Shown one piece after another: positions 44,496 through 55,822 of a stretch of 64,000 nucleotides of DNA. The translations under genes were made by a program, and so were the position numbers. The DNA lies in the NCBI GenBank assembly GCA_012064415.1, contig SSNU01000055.1, forward strand, positions 930,001 to 994,000. Reading direction: 5' to 3'. The DNA is from Gyrodactylus bullatarudis. Lineage: Eukaryota > Platyhelminthes > Monogenea > Gyrodactylidea > Gyrodactylidae. Under the pieces are notes generated by a model. The model was not told the DNA's origin. It made no database searches and saw only the letters and a program-made list of their open reading frames with translations. How positions within the stretch are numbered: position 1 is the stretch's first letter; every line of letters starts with the position of its first letter.

Positions 44496-46475
44496 CCCTT
44501 AAAGTCCCAGAGAATTTTTTTTCATGACTCGCATTCCATCTTTTGGCTATCATATGGTTTGTGAACACGCTGATTACGGATCTACAGTTGTTTCAACGCA
44601 ATTATTTTTGGTTCAAAAGTTATCGATTAAAAATTAGGTCTTTTTTTGATCCAAAAACAGGTTTTCTTTGTAGCTTCAGCAGATAGAGTTCAGGCAATTG
44701 CATATTTGAATTCTACAGGTATGATTCCTCGATAAAAATTATCTTACTTTTTACCTATGACCTTGGGAAGTAGGTTTTCAAGAAAACGTTTTAAACAAAA
44801 TTTAAATTTTTGAAAAAAATCAACTCTCTTTGAATTAGAATAGCTCGAGTTTGACAAATGATAGAGCCAAGATCTTTGCGTATTCCAAGAGATTGATAAA
44901 TTTCCCTTCGAATGAGTGGTAAACGAAGTATTTTCTGAAGCCTAGATGAATAATAATGAGTTGCTTAAGTGGCTTAAGTTGCTTAAATTTTTGTGAAACA
45001 AGATAAAATCTACAACTACAACTGTAAGGCATCATCATTTAGTTTGCTAATTACCCCGAAAACTGTTAGCCTAAAAGTTATTTCGTTCAAAAATTTACTT
45101 AATTTATTTTTGAATTAATTTTAATGGTCACTTAATTTTTCATACAAAAATGCTTGCTGAATAATGTATCTGTTACGACCAATGTTGTGTGTACACTTTG
45201 ATCAGGGTATACAATTTTAAAGACTATTAATCAAATAAAGTATTGTGCAATTAAATTTTAATTCCAATAAAACAATTCAATTACTGTATTATAATTGAAT
45301 AATAGCCTTTTTTGAATATAAAGCCTTAAAAATATAAAATCTCAATTGGCAACAACTTTTGAAAACGTGCCAAGGATTTTTCAATGAGTTCTATTACGAG
45401 AGAGGAAAAAAATAAGATTTTTGAATAGTTTTTGCAACATTCTGAATGAAAATAGGGCTTTAAATGGTTCAAATTTTCAACACAATCGGAGAAAACCGAT
45501 GTACGTTTTTTTAATCCTTAAAGACCCTGAGAAAATTCTTTCAAGGTACATTGCTGAGATTGAAAATCTGTTTCCTTTTTACACCTTGAAAATGTGACCA
45601 AATTTTTATTTCAAGATATGACTTTTTGGGTGATCAGATTTTCGAATTCTACGAGTTCTACGGGTTCTTTCTGTTTTAATCTCTGTGAATTGTTTTTTCA
45701 AAAAAAACGTTCTTTATAATTCCTAGGATATTTTCATAACTTTTTAATAAAATATTACAAGTCGAAAAATTGTTCAATAAATTATTTTAATAGAATATTT
45801 AAAACAGAATTATGGCTTCAGAAAGTTACCTGTTCCATATATAAAATAGAGTAAAAAGGACTCAAAAATAGGTTTGTTTTTGGTTAAGTTATCCAAAAGG
45901 AAAGAATTGTTTTTGTTTGTACAGTAGAGTAAGCAAATCTCATGATGTGTGATTGCCGAAAAAAAGGGAGTCTTTAGAACCTTTTACCCTAGGAGACCCC
46001 ATATGGATGATGACGTCATCCAACATTAGTCTTGAATGGGAAAAATGAAAAAAACTTGAATCCAAAACTTTTTACAAAAATCTCGTCTTTGAACCTTTAT
46101 ATATCTTAGATGAAATAATATTTTAGCCCTAAATTTAAGGAACCTAGATAACTTTTTATTCTGTGTCGATTGGTGCTAATTTCATGATGATTGAACGAAA
46201 AAAATTTAACTTTGTTTTGGCTAAAGCAAACTGAATCAAAATTCGCATAAAGATAGAACATGAAAAGAATAAGCCAATGCTGAAATTTCGGCTCGAAATA
46301 ATGAAAAATAACTCATTTATGGTCAAGCAAAATGTCAACTGGTTTCTGAAAAAAATATAAATTTCATACTCCTACTCATAAGTAATCAGGCAAAAAGTCC
46401 TTACCGCCCGGTTTAACTCTAATACATTTTTTAGGAAGTTTAGTGTACATATATAACTCACTGGGACTTGAAGAG
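44496..46475. mobile_element. Non-autonomous piggyBac-like element, about 1980 bp
   Basis: TTAA at 44492-44495 and 46476-46479 flanks inverted termini CCCTTAAAGTCCCAG and CTGGGACTTGAAGAG. No transposase remains. Related fragments lie at 27398 and 50680, and an internal TTAATCCTTAAAGACC copy lies near 45511. It also contains the dispersed repeat at 45345-45480. Confidence 0.6.
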
Positions 46476-46479
46476 TTAA

Positions 46480-47240
46480 AATTATAAAACTAAAAATCCA
46501 TTCAACAATTTTAATAATTGCGAGATTTACAAAGAATATTGATATATTCTTTTTTCACGTGTTTGTTTCCTGATGAAAAAGAGAAATCCTTGTACAAGGT
46601 GATGATCCAGAAAAAGGGAGGAGAATATATTGCCTCGTTCGTTAGATAACCAATCGAGAAATGTCGTGAAGGGAATCGTTTAAGAATGAAATCATTCTTT
46701 TCTACCTCTTACTCTTCGAGAAACTAATCGACAAACAGGCAAACATTCCTTATAAGAAGACACGGAGTAAGGGGAATAATGTGATCAAATATACAGACCA
46801 GAACATAGAAAAGAATTAATGAATTAAATTTTAATTAACCAAAATATGGAGATTAGAAGTACAGTTTTTTTGTTGGTTAAAAGTTTTAACTTAAAACTAG
46901 AGAACAGTTGCCTCCTCTTATTTCTCTCCAAGTTTACTTTGAATTGTGTTGGTCTTTTTATTATCGATGAAATGACAATGGCCCTTAGACTATTTGTCTT
47001 TCAGAAAAATTACTGCAAAACAAGAGGGGGCAAATATTCTATAGAATAGCCTTTTATTCGAAATCCACAAGGAAAAAAAGAATTGCGAGAAAATTCACTC
47101 TGACCAAAATAAAGCCGTTTTCTCTTCTTAATTTCAATTGGGCTTAGTTCCATCATGACTTTTAATAACCGGGTAATGTACCTCTGCAAGCTGTTACTGA
47201 ACTAAATTTTAGACATTTTCTTTTTCAAAATTCAAAAGTT
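46480..47240. other. Intergenic, one coding-like fragment
   Basis: 46566-46649 (+) reads FPDEKEKSLYKVMIQKKGGE and then 8 more codons to TAA in balanced codons, with no acceptor found upstream. It may be the last exon of an unmodelled gene. The ORF 46846-47049 has no feature. Confidence 0.25.
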
Positions 47241-47242
47241 GG

Positions 47243-47303
47243 AAGAGAATATATTAAATCACTAAATGTACATTTCTTAAAGGATCATCAGTAGTGTTAC
47301 TGT
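47243..47303 (-). ncRNA. Hammerhead-ribozyme-like motif, second Penelope copy
   Basis: The core CTGATGA (47291-47285), eight bases, GAAA, TGTACATTT. Stem I here is a perfect 5-bp CACTA/TAGTG (47296-47292 with 47264-47260). It differs in sequence from the other copies yet still pairs, which supports a conserved fold. Stem II is weak. Confidence 0.55.
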
Positions 47304-47479
47304 AAAAATGATAGAATTTTAAAAGGTCAATGAATATAATAATTTACAAATTCTCAAAGAAATAGTAAAAGATTAAGATACAGAATAAAATGTGAGCTAA
47401 AAAACACCAAAACTCTCCAATAAATAGCAGAAATGGAGAGAAAAGTGAAAAAAACTCACATCGGCCAGGGTAGTTGAAA

Positions 47480-48110
47480 ATTGTAGGAATAATTTTTCTC
47501 AACGCATAGATTTGGTTTGTAATTTTTCTTTCACCCATACATCTATGCTATCATCACCAGGATTTTTGTAAAGAATAGAAAAATTTGAAGTTGAGGCAGT
47601 ATGATTTTCTTGTTTAAGATGTCTTGTAACTGCTGTGGCTTTATTCAAATGATCACTGGATCTTGTAGAAAGTTTCCTTATAGTCTGTCCTATATATGAA
47701 GCCCCACAGGTGCATTGAAATTTGTAAATCAATAGAGTTTTTTCTTCAGGTTTAAGTAAATCCTTATGGATCAAATTGAATAATCTCTGTGTTTTAAATA
47801 CAATTTTCAATTTTATATTATTGTAATGTTGATCGATGAGATTAACCAATCTTTTCCTAACATCATTACTAAAACCGTCACGTTTAAAATTAAGATTCAT
47901 GAAAATTGTAGTCTTCTCAGCCTCATCTGTGTTGTTTGTTTCATCGTCTATGATATCAGATCTATTGATGAATTTGCCCACAAATCTGGCTGGGTAACCA
48001 TTTTCCATTAGGCATAACTTTGAATTCTCTATCTCATTAGGCCATTCTTCTGGACTTTTTCAGTAGAAGGGAATATTTAGCAGTTTGAAAGGTGTTTTCA
48101 TTTTAATACA
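47480..48110 (-). pseudogene. Penelope connector plus GIY-YIG endonuclease
   Basis: The frame 48008-47499 reads the region before the endonuclease, then GIY-YIG (CGASYIGQTIRKLSTRSSDH) and downstream motifs. The frame extends upstream past 48008 to about 48110 with one TGA. Reverse transcriptase is absent and the far C-terminus shifts frame near 47510. Confidence 0.88.
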
Positions 48111-48309
48111 TTTTCTTTGTTGGTTGCCCTGAGAACCCTGAGAGAAAAATCTCTTTCAGCAGGCATATCACATGTCCATTTTTCAGATTAATTTTTGAAT
48201 TAAAAAACTGTCAATCTTCCACCTATTTACACACCAAATTAATTATGATTATTTACTTTGGAGAAAAATTCAATTTGCACCCTTTCTTAGCAGATGTAAG
48301 TAGAGTTGA

Positions 48310-48425
48310 TTAATATGAACATGGGAATCTATGACCGCATTTTCATATCGATAAAGTTCGAAAAAATAGAATTTTAGCGCCAGATCGAATTTTATCTAAA
48401 ATATTGCCCGTTATGTAGAAAGGAT
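48310..48425. repeat. Fragment of foldback family C
   Basis: It shares the ATGGGAATCTATGA, GTTCGAAAAAATAGAATTTT and GGCGC-like blocks with 52341-53064 and 5150-5430. Confidence 0.45.
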
Positions 48426-48488
48426 TGAAAATCTATTCAAAATAGCAAAGTTGGAAACCTCACTGCTCTACTAGAAATTGTCTCCTTT

Positions 48489-49020
48489 ACTTCAGACCTC
48501 GGTTTCAGTATAATATCAAATTTAAAATTAGACCCTTTGTCAAACTTATCTAGAATAAATTCACTTATTTACACTATTAAAAAATTCTCCTTGTCCAGTG
48601 AAGTAAGACCAAGAAAAAAAACTTACAAATCACTGGTCTTTCCGCTTTTCGACTACACTTTCCCCCTCTTGCCTGATTTAAATAATTCCCAATATCTATC
48701 TATTGAACGTATCCAATATAGATTTCTACATTCAATTTTTCCCCATTTAGACTCTTACAATGCACTCATATCTGTCTCTGGATTCGCAGATATGCATTTT
48801 TAGTTAAAAAAATTATCTGAATCTTATTCTATAGCGGATAGCAATTATTCTCTTAGAAATGTGAAATATAAACCTAATTTTTTGTTGAATTCCTTCAATA
48901 AAATATTCTCAAAATACAAATTATCTGATTGTGAAAACTTGACTAATCTTAATTTAGTCATGTCCCACATCAGATTTAATCTTGATTATTCCAAGTCTCT
49001 GCTCTATTCTTATCTTCATT
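48489..49020 (+). pseudogene. LINE (jockey/CR1-like) C-terminal fragment
   Basis: It reads DLGFSIISNLKLDPLSN, then YKSLVFPLFDYTFPLL and SIERIQYRFLHSIFP, the conserved region just after the reverse transcriptase in non-LTR retrotransposons. One in-frame TAG (near 48800) breaks it; the frame then runs on to about 49020. No polymerase domain remains. Confidence 0.75.
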
Positions 49021-49227
49021 AAGTAATAACTGCCGGATGATTAATGATTTGCTTTCAGAAACTAGAGTTTATGTTGAACCATTTCTTTCATTTCATTGGC
49101 CCTTATTTGATAACATTTGAGAAAAAACTACAGATTTATTTCATTCTAATGATCAGATTAACTTACATTTATATTTTATATACTATTTTATTTTTATATT
49201 TCAATATAAGGTTTTTTCTATATGTTA

Positions 49228-49698
49228 GCGTTAATCTTGTTACTCTTGATAGTCTTAAGACTAACGGATTGATTTGTTAAACTTGTTACCAGGTTTCAAG
49301 ATTAACCCTTTCGGTGTAGATGGACATAATTTTACTAGTTCGATAGGTTTCTGGATAAATTAAAGTTTAAATTGAAGCCCACAATGTGAACTTGCTTAAG
49401 TAATTTTTTAGCCAAATAACTTGATATCTTTATAGCACTGTATAAGAAGTCTCAATTTCAGACCCTACACAACTGGATTGTTTGATAAAAAATCTTCATA
49501 GCCTTAACAATGCCTTATTTAATTCAAATTTATTTCAGTCAGCCAATCTTATTACCGAGTACCATATTCAACAAGCTATATTATATTGCTAAATAGTTAG
49601 TTAATCTTGAAACCTGATAACAAGTTTATCAAACTATTCCGTTAGTCTTGAGATTACCTGATAGTCTTAAGACTATCAAGAGTAACAAGATTAACGGT
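49228..49698. repeat. Foldback element with nested palindromes
   Basis: GTTAATCTTGTTACTCTTGA and GATAGTCTTAAGACTA at the left recur inverted at 49650-49698. An inner pair, CCAGGTTTCAAGATTAAC and GTTAATCTTGAAACCTG, adds a second hairpin. A (TA)n run follows at about 49702-49718. No coding capacity. Confidence 0.75.
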
Positions 49699-49719
49699 AA
49701 CATATATATATATATATAG

Positions 49720-51500
49720 ACTGTGTCAAGTTCAAAAACTGATAGGCTATCTTGGATTTAAAAAGCTTAATTTTTCCAAAATAAAATATCGACCTAGAAT
49801 AATAATACAACAAGAAATGTTTTTGGTACACAATGCCAAAAAAAGGAGAATGTATCTCTAACGACAAGAGGGATATCGTTTTCAAAATTCCACCGTCCCC
49901 CTCACGCAGTAGATCAATCAAATCTGTTGAAAAAGGAACAAAAGTTACGTTAATCCTTTTTTACTCAAGAGTGCAGTTGATAGTTTATAAAGATGCGTTG
50001 TACTTTTGGGAAACTTTCAATTAATTTTAGAAAATCTAGAGGAAAAGTCTTTTCCTTTCACGCATAATTAATTGAGTTTACTTGGCCAATAAATGTAATT
50101 AAGATTTGGAACAGCCCTTGAGAGGATAACTACTGGGAAAGGCTAAGCGACTTATCATTTATCTGAAGGACTGATTTTCTTGCCCTATACTATTTGAAGT
50201 TTAAACTAACGTATTCTTGATTCACATCCACTCACTAGATTGGATCCAAAACCCTGATTTTTATCGGTCGCTTTCAAGTAGACATAAATGAAACAGGTCT
50301 TCAAAGAGGAATGGTGTTTGAATCGAACTTGAGATGTAAAAAGCCTTCACCGTTTTGAAGCAATTTTCCCTATTCTAAATTGATTTTGACTTGGTTAACC
50401 AAGTAATTTGAGATAAATATTCTTTTGGGAAAAATTTCAGGATACAAAATGAAATACTGTAATGATATTTCGTCTCAAGTTCATCCCTAAACTATGAGAA
50501 AGAATTAATAATTTACTAAATTTTCCTAACATTAGCATAATCGATAGAAATAATAATTTTAAACAAGATTAAACTAATTCGATTAGTCGATTACAGAAAT
50601 TTAACATGAAATTATTGTTGGGACAAAAGAAACATGCATCTATAATTCAGCCGGAATAAAGTAAATTTTTAACTCATGACTCGCGTTCAGTCTTTTGTCT
50701 ATCCTATGGTCTGTGAATATGCTGGTTACAATTACAAATCAACAGTTGTTTATTATGGATCAAAAAATGACCCATAAAGTGCTATCCTTGAAGCTTCAGC
50801 AGATTGAGTTCAAGCGATTATGTATTATGTAAATCTTACTTTGGGAAAAAACTTTTAAACATAAAATTAAAATATTGGAAAAAATCAATTTTCTTGTATG
50901 AAGATATTTTTTGACAATTCCTTTTCTAAATTCCTTCAACTATCCTCCTTTCCAAAAGAGATAGAAAGGTGTAACACCAACAGTCAGAAGTCTACCCAAC
51001 TAACCCCTCCACTCTCCATCCGGTTACAAATAAATGCTCTGATTGGCCCAAACGAACCTTTCACATTTCATTGAATAATATTCTGTATAAATATTCATGT
51101 TGGTGTAGGGTCTGATGAGAACCGACGAAGATAAAAAGCTCATATTCACCCAGAATCTATTTTCGTTTTCTACCTACAAAATGCAAGACATTAGTCAGTA
51201 AAATGATGATATATTATATTCGCGGAAATCAGGAATCTCAAGCAAGAAAAAATTAAAATAATGGAAAAAATCAATTTTTTTGAATTATGAAGATATTTTT
51301 TGACAATACAGCTCACACGTTTTTTTCTAAATTCCTTCAAAAAAGAAATAGTGAATTATTGTAAAATGCTGAATCAGATTTTGGGAATCCCTCCATATCG
51401 TGAAAGTATTTACTTGAATTTTTTTGGGGATTTTAGTGGCAGACTAATCCCCGATTCTAGAAATCAATTATTACATTATAATTTTGAACCAAGTAGTTCT
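49720..51500. other. Intergenic with repeat fragments
   Basis: 50680-50800 matches the 44500-44640 repeat family. 50940-51190 is locally richer in G+C with a TATAAATA box (about 51086) and GTCTGATGAGAACCGACGAA, which looks like a transposon promoter or terminal repeat. No gene seen. Confidence 0.35.
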
Positions 51501-52104
51501 TCAGGGAGCTGTTCGGCATTGATTGACTATAACGTTGTACGCTTGCTTCCTTTGCTTGTTGTCTTCTGGCTTGTATTGGTCTATCTGTAGAAAAAGAAAG
51601 GTGTAGTATTTCTTAAAATAATAAGGATTGTAAAAATTACAGTGATTGTTATAGTAATCAGAATTATTAGAGTAATAACTCTGATAATATAATAATTCAT
51701 CACTTGAAAGTACATTAAAATTAAGATTAGAATAAAAAACATTTAGATTACCCTGATAAAAATAGTTTGAACTCACACAATATTTCGAATACATGTCGTA
51801 TTCTTCTTCTGGTGTGAGACCAATACAAGCCAAAAGACAAAATAGTCAGGTAGCAAGCGAAATCCACAAAAAATTCAACCCAAACTCCACATACCATAGC
51901 CGATAATAGAACCAGGGTCATGTGCAATGCAAGCACAACACTTGGACCACTCTCTAGGTCTGTCATGTTTCTTAGTGGTAAGGGATTAAAGAAAAATAAC
52001 TCACGCTGATCGGCCAAAAAATTTCACCCAGAGATTGTGTCTTATTATTTTGCTTTCACGCCTACCTCGTCAAATCTTCCAATTAACAAAACAAACTCAA
52101 TCAT
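51501..52104 (-). CDS. Novel small protein, 88 residues, five exons
   Basis: Exons 52104-52066, 52040-52005, 51970-51895, 51808-51777 and 51584-51501 join in frame, with introns of 25, 34, 86 and 192 nt that all begin GT and end AG (donors GTAGGC, GTGAGT, GTATGT, GTGAGT). The protein starts MIEFVLLIGRFDE, has a Cys cluster (WSKCCACIAHDPGS), an acidic-aromatic segment and a polar tail ending NQCRTAP. No family recognised; it is soluble by appearance. The 25-nt intron is near the limit for animals. Its final exon has an inverted partial copy in intron 3 and a decayed copy at 12293-12500. Splicing gives 89 uninterrupted codons, unlikely by chance. Confidence 0.65.
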
Positions 52105-52145
52105 ATTTTCGCGGATTCCTTTCCCCAAGAAATGAAATCTTTTGT

Positions 52146-53235
52146 TTAATTTAGGCAAGTATTTATTAATTCTTCCATTTCGATATCAGTGTATACGAAT
52201 TCGATGAGAATAGGAAGAGACACATGAGAACATGTTATAGAATGTACTTCCTTTCTCTCTGACAAACCAATACAGTAACCAAGAAGTGTCTCATTTATTG
52301 AAGGGAAGAGATATTCTGATCTTAGCCAGTCAATGTAAAGCTAATTAATGTGAGGATGGGAATTTATGATTTTTACAAAATTCTTAATTTTTTTCATCAA
52401 GAAATCGAAATTTGATCAAGATTTTTTGGAATCTAGATCATGAGGCCCTCTTTCACGGTACGGAGAAAAAAAATCAATTTTTAAGGAAAATACGGCAAAT
52501 TTGAAATCTTGAAGTAGCGCCAAATTACCATTTTTTGAACTTTGAGTTGTAAATTTTTGTTGATTTCAATGTAAGAGAGTGATCAAAAGTTGATTTTCAG
52601 GATCACAACTAATCCAAGAAATCAAATATGCTGAATCTTGTTTTAAGAATCACCCCATAATCGTGTCAAAATCAAATTTTGTTTTTTTCATCATTTTCCC
52701 TACTTGAAAGTCGATGAAATTTTGATATTTCAAGATCCCAGAATAATGACGAATATATCAAAAATTTATTATGATCATCGGTTTTTTTATCTTATTGTGA
52801 TCCTGAAAATCAACTTTTGATCACTCTCTCACACTGAAATCAACAAAAATTTTCAACTCAAAGTTCAAAAAAATGCAAATTTGGCGCTACTTCAAGATTT
52901 CAAATTTGCCGTATTTTCCTTAAAAATTTATTTTTTTTTTCCGTGCCGTGAAAGGGGGCCTCATGATCTAGATTCCAAAAAATCTTGATCAAATTCGATT
53001 TCTTGATGAAAAAAATTAAGAATTTTGTAAAAATCATAAATTCCCATCCTCACATTAACTACAGGTGTATTTTTTCGATGGGGGAAAAGAACTCTCCTCC
53101 GATCAATCAAAGTTCTTTTATGTTCTCTATGGAAATATTCTTTGTCTATTCAGAGTTTTTATCTTTTGATATGATTAAAAAAAACAAAAAGTTTTACCTT
53201 GTACAATCATCAACGTGTAACAATGGGATTCCCAT
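52146..53235 (-). CDS. Small BTB-like protein, 70 residues, two exons
   Basis: Exon 1 (53235-53198) starts at an ATG 16 nt after a CTTTTGGTAG acceptor-like site. Exon 2 (52320-52146) has acceptor GGCTAAG and completes the split Arg codon. The joined frame reads to TAA. The segment HVSLPILIEFVYTDIEMEEL resembles the middle of a BTB/POZ domain (LLEYIYTD), but the protein lacks the rest of the domain, so it may be truncated or a different small fold. The intron contains foldback element 52341-53064. The stop is only 41 bp before the next gene's ATG. Confidence 0.5.
52341..53064. repeat. Foldback MITE (family C), complete copy
   Basis: About 720 bp, almost wholly two inverted arms: GTGAGGATGGGAATTTATGA at the left and its complement TCATAAATTCCCATCCTCAC-like end at the right. 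Partial copies are at 5150-5430, about 34540-34600 and 48310-48425. Confidence 0.9.
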
Positions 53236-53316
53236 TTTCAATTGATAAAACCTACCAAAAGGAGACGAGAATTTTGTTTAATTTAGTATTTTTATTTTCA
53301 TCATGATAAGAATAAT

Positions 53317-53886
53317 TATTTTTGACATAAAGACGAGAATTTACTCCATTGACAAAAAACTCTATATTTTTCCTCGGAAGTCAGGAAAAAATTTATTTTT
53401 CGAATTCCATATTGAAATAAGCCAATAATAAGTTGGGAAAATTTTCTAATTTGAAGCAGATATTTGAGGTCAGTATTAGACAAAGAATTCGAATTCAACT
53501 GCAGAAACTCGTCATTATTGTGGGAAATCCGAAAATTTGAATTGATTGATTATCACGAAGGGGATGATACAAAACGTAAAAGTTTATCGTTTTCTTGAAT
53601 AAAGTATATTTCTTTCTACCTCCGCGGCCCAATTCGAATTCTTTGTCTGATGCTGATCTCGAATATCTGCATTTAACTGCTTCAAATCTTAGAAATCGAT
53701 AAAAGAAATTTGAGTCCAAAAGTTGAAAAAAGTGGAAATTCGAAAAAAACCGCTTAATTTTGGTCAGATTGAATTTTTTCAATTTCCACAACTTATTGGT
53801 TTATTATATTATGGAATTTCCAAAGAAAAGAAGAGTATTTTGTAAAAAAAGTAAATTCTCGTCTTCAATGTCAACTAGCTTTAGAT
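53317..53886. repeat. Foldback MITE (family B), copy 4
   Basis: Outer arms contain AAAGACGAGAATTTACTCC and GTAAATTCTCGTCTTCAATG; the interior matches the CAAAGAATTCGAATT blocks of other copies. More diverged than copies 1-3. Confidence 0.85.
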
Positions 53887-55140
53887 CCCAATTTTTATCT
53901 ATTTTGTACAAGAACCCAGGCCATGTCTAAGTACAGGAGTGTGGCAAGGAGGAAAATATTCTCCTAAAATCCTTTTAATTTTTGTCTTTAGTGATAAGGT
54001 TGTAAATTATCGTTTTTTCATTCAATTCAATTGTATTTTTAAAGAGAGATCCTTATAAAAATGTACATTTGGTTCTTAAATATCCAGAAGTCTACAAAAC
54101 CTCTTAAAATCGCATATTAGCAAAATATATTTTTTTAGATTAGAATTTCACGAGGATTACGAATATGTTAATTATTTTTGTCCCTTTTGAAATTTGAATT
54201 CCGCGCCAAAAATTATATTGTATAGGTTAGAGGAAGCCAATTTTTCAACTTTTTCCAAGTGTTGAACGTCGATCATTGAGTACAGTTTTGTTCTATTCAA
54301 TAACAACATTTTCAACAAGCAATATAAAGAATATACACTTAAATTTTTATACGGCCATTGGCAAAATGTCTCTATTTTGATTTTTGATCATATGAGATGA
54401 AAGAAATATTGTTTTAGTTATTAATGTTTGTTGGTGCTTCACTTACGAATGATAAGAGATTTTTAAATACATTCACCATTTCTTTAAGAAATAAGAGTTG
54501 ATTATCCGAGTCTCGAGTCTTGTAGTAGCCACAGAAAAGGCTTTACTGGAAAGAGTTTTGATACAGTTGGATCAAAATTCAAAAATCTTTTTTTCGAATT
54601 TAAAGAAACCTCATTCATCTTCCATAATATTGTTTTAAGTTTCAATTTTGTTTTTGCGCCAAATTTAAATGATATTCGATCCCCTACAAATTATTTGCGA
54701 AGTACGAAATATAATTCCTTCCTGATGGAATTTCATCTTTTCAATTTGTCCTGTTTAGAATTGGAGAGAGAAGGAAATAATTCAAAACTTTTCCACCCAG
54801 ATTAGTTCCACCCCCCCATTAGTAAGGAAATGTCTCACCTCATCAAAATATGTTTACTTTTGCTCGCCAAAGTCACTTGAAATTATCTGAAAAAAACGTT
54901 TTTTTGAAAAATCAAAGTTTCAGATTTCGAGCATAATAATCTGACAATAATCTGCTTGATATCTTTTATGGTTTTAGAATATATATCATTTATGACAGTT
55001 TTCTAAAGCACCATTTTTTAAAACAACTTGAGACCATTGCTGAATTTCGGGACATGTTTTGAAAATATTACATGAACTACTAATTAATAAATAGATGTTA
55101 ATTTGATTATTCTTGGCCAATAAGATTATTGGATAAAGAT
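53887..55140. other. Intergenic with Penelope scrap
   Basis: About 54050-54090 (AATGTACATTTGG with GATCCTTAT before it) resembles the Penelope terminus but has lost the CTGATGA core. One possible peptide gene on the minus strand is listed separately. Confidence 0.4.
54339..54479 (-). CDS. Possible 21-residue two-exon peptide gene
   Basis: ATG 54479 follows a TTATTTCTTAAAG acceptor-like site by two bases. Exon 1 (54479-54447) ends at GTAAGT. Exon 2 (54371-54339) has acceptor AAAATAG and ends TAA. The product would be MVNVFKNLLSF plus RHFANGRIKI. Signals are good but the product is tiny, so this may be part of a larger gene. Confidence 0.25.
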
Positions 55141-55144
55141 TTAG

Positions 55145-55822
55145 ATCTCAAACCTAAATTGACCAATGAGGAGGCTGGAGAATATTTTGATCCTTGTTCT
55201 AGCACGAAATGTGAATTATATTGATACTTTATACATACAATATATAGCCTCAATCGTGTCATTTATTTCCATTTGTGTAACAACAAGAAAACGTTCTGTA
55301 GTACAAATGTCCTTGCAATCATTGATGAGAACTCTGGCCATTTACTTTCTCAGTGAGTCTATTCTCCCAACATCGTTTCCATCCAGCAAATACATAATTT
55401 CATTAATAGGATATCTACGCAACCATTAATCATTATGTTCATAGTGTATTTAATACTCAAATCAATTTTTCACAATGATTTCTAATGATCGATTAAGTTT
55501 CCACCAAAAAATAAGGATTTCTCGATTAGAATATCTGTGGGAATTTATGTACCATTTTGAGGCCAGGCTATAGACACTCAGAGGATTACACTTATAATTT
55601 TTCCCATGAATAATAAATGATTTCAATTATTTTCCATCTCTCTAGTTATTGCGCTTCTCTCTCTGGTCATAAACGGGTACACTGACCGGCAAGAGTGAGT
55701 TAAGCGAGAATTTTCAAAAATTTCCCCCCAATAACTAATTCTTTTTTTCTTATAGTTTTCCACGTCACATGTATAAGAGATGGTATCCTGTAAGAACTCA
55801 TCTTGATGATGTGGATATATAA
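55145..55822 (+). CDS. Small two-helix membrane protein (5' end not found)
   Basis: Exons 55145-55210, 55248-55352, 55646-55694 and 55756-55822 join in frame through introns of 37, 293 and 61 nt (donors GTGAAT, GTGAGT, GTGAGT). The joined protein has an acidic segment (NEEAGEYFDPCSSTK), a short hydrophobic stretch (SSIVSFISICV), a basic loop (TTRKRSVVQ), and a helix LAIYFLIIALLSLVIN formed exactly across the second splice. A polar tail, FPRHMYKRWYPVRTHLDDVD, leads to the stop. No family recognised. The first exon should end in phase 1 upstream of 55145. Confidence 0.55.

Larger units (their letters stand above)
47243..48115 (-). mobile_element. Penelope-like retroelement, 3' part
   Basis: It carries the C-terminal coding region and the terminal segment found in the 38-39 kb copies. 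It is truncated at its 5' side. Confidence 0.88.

Noticed and set aside
51748..52017. An 89-residue minus-strand ORF with a hydrophobic segment, and an overlapping 110-residue ORF at 51501-51833
   Set aside because: Both read through introns of the five-exon gene at 51501-52104. The spliced frame is different and consistent at every junction.
55166..55429. An 87-residue ORF resembling the second membrane segment of a nicotinic-type ligand-gated channel (SESILPTSF)
   Set aside because: The resemblance is produced by reading through a GTGAGT...TCCAG segment. Splicing 55352 to 55646 gives a continuous helix and a better gene model.
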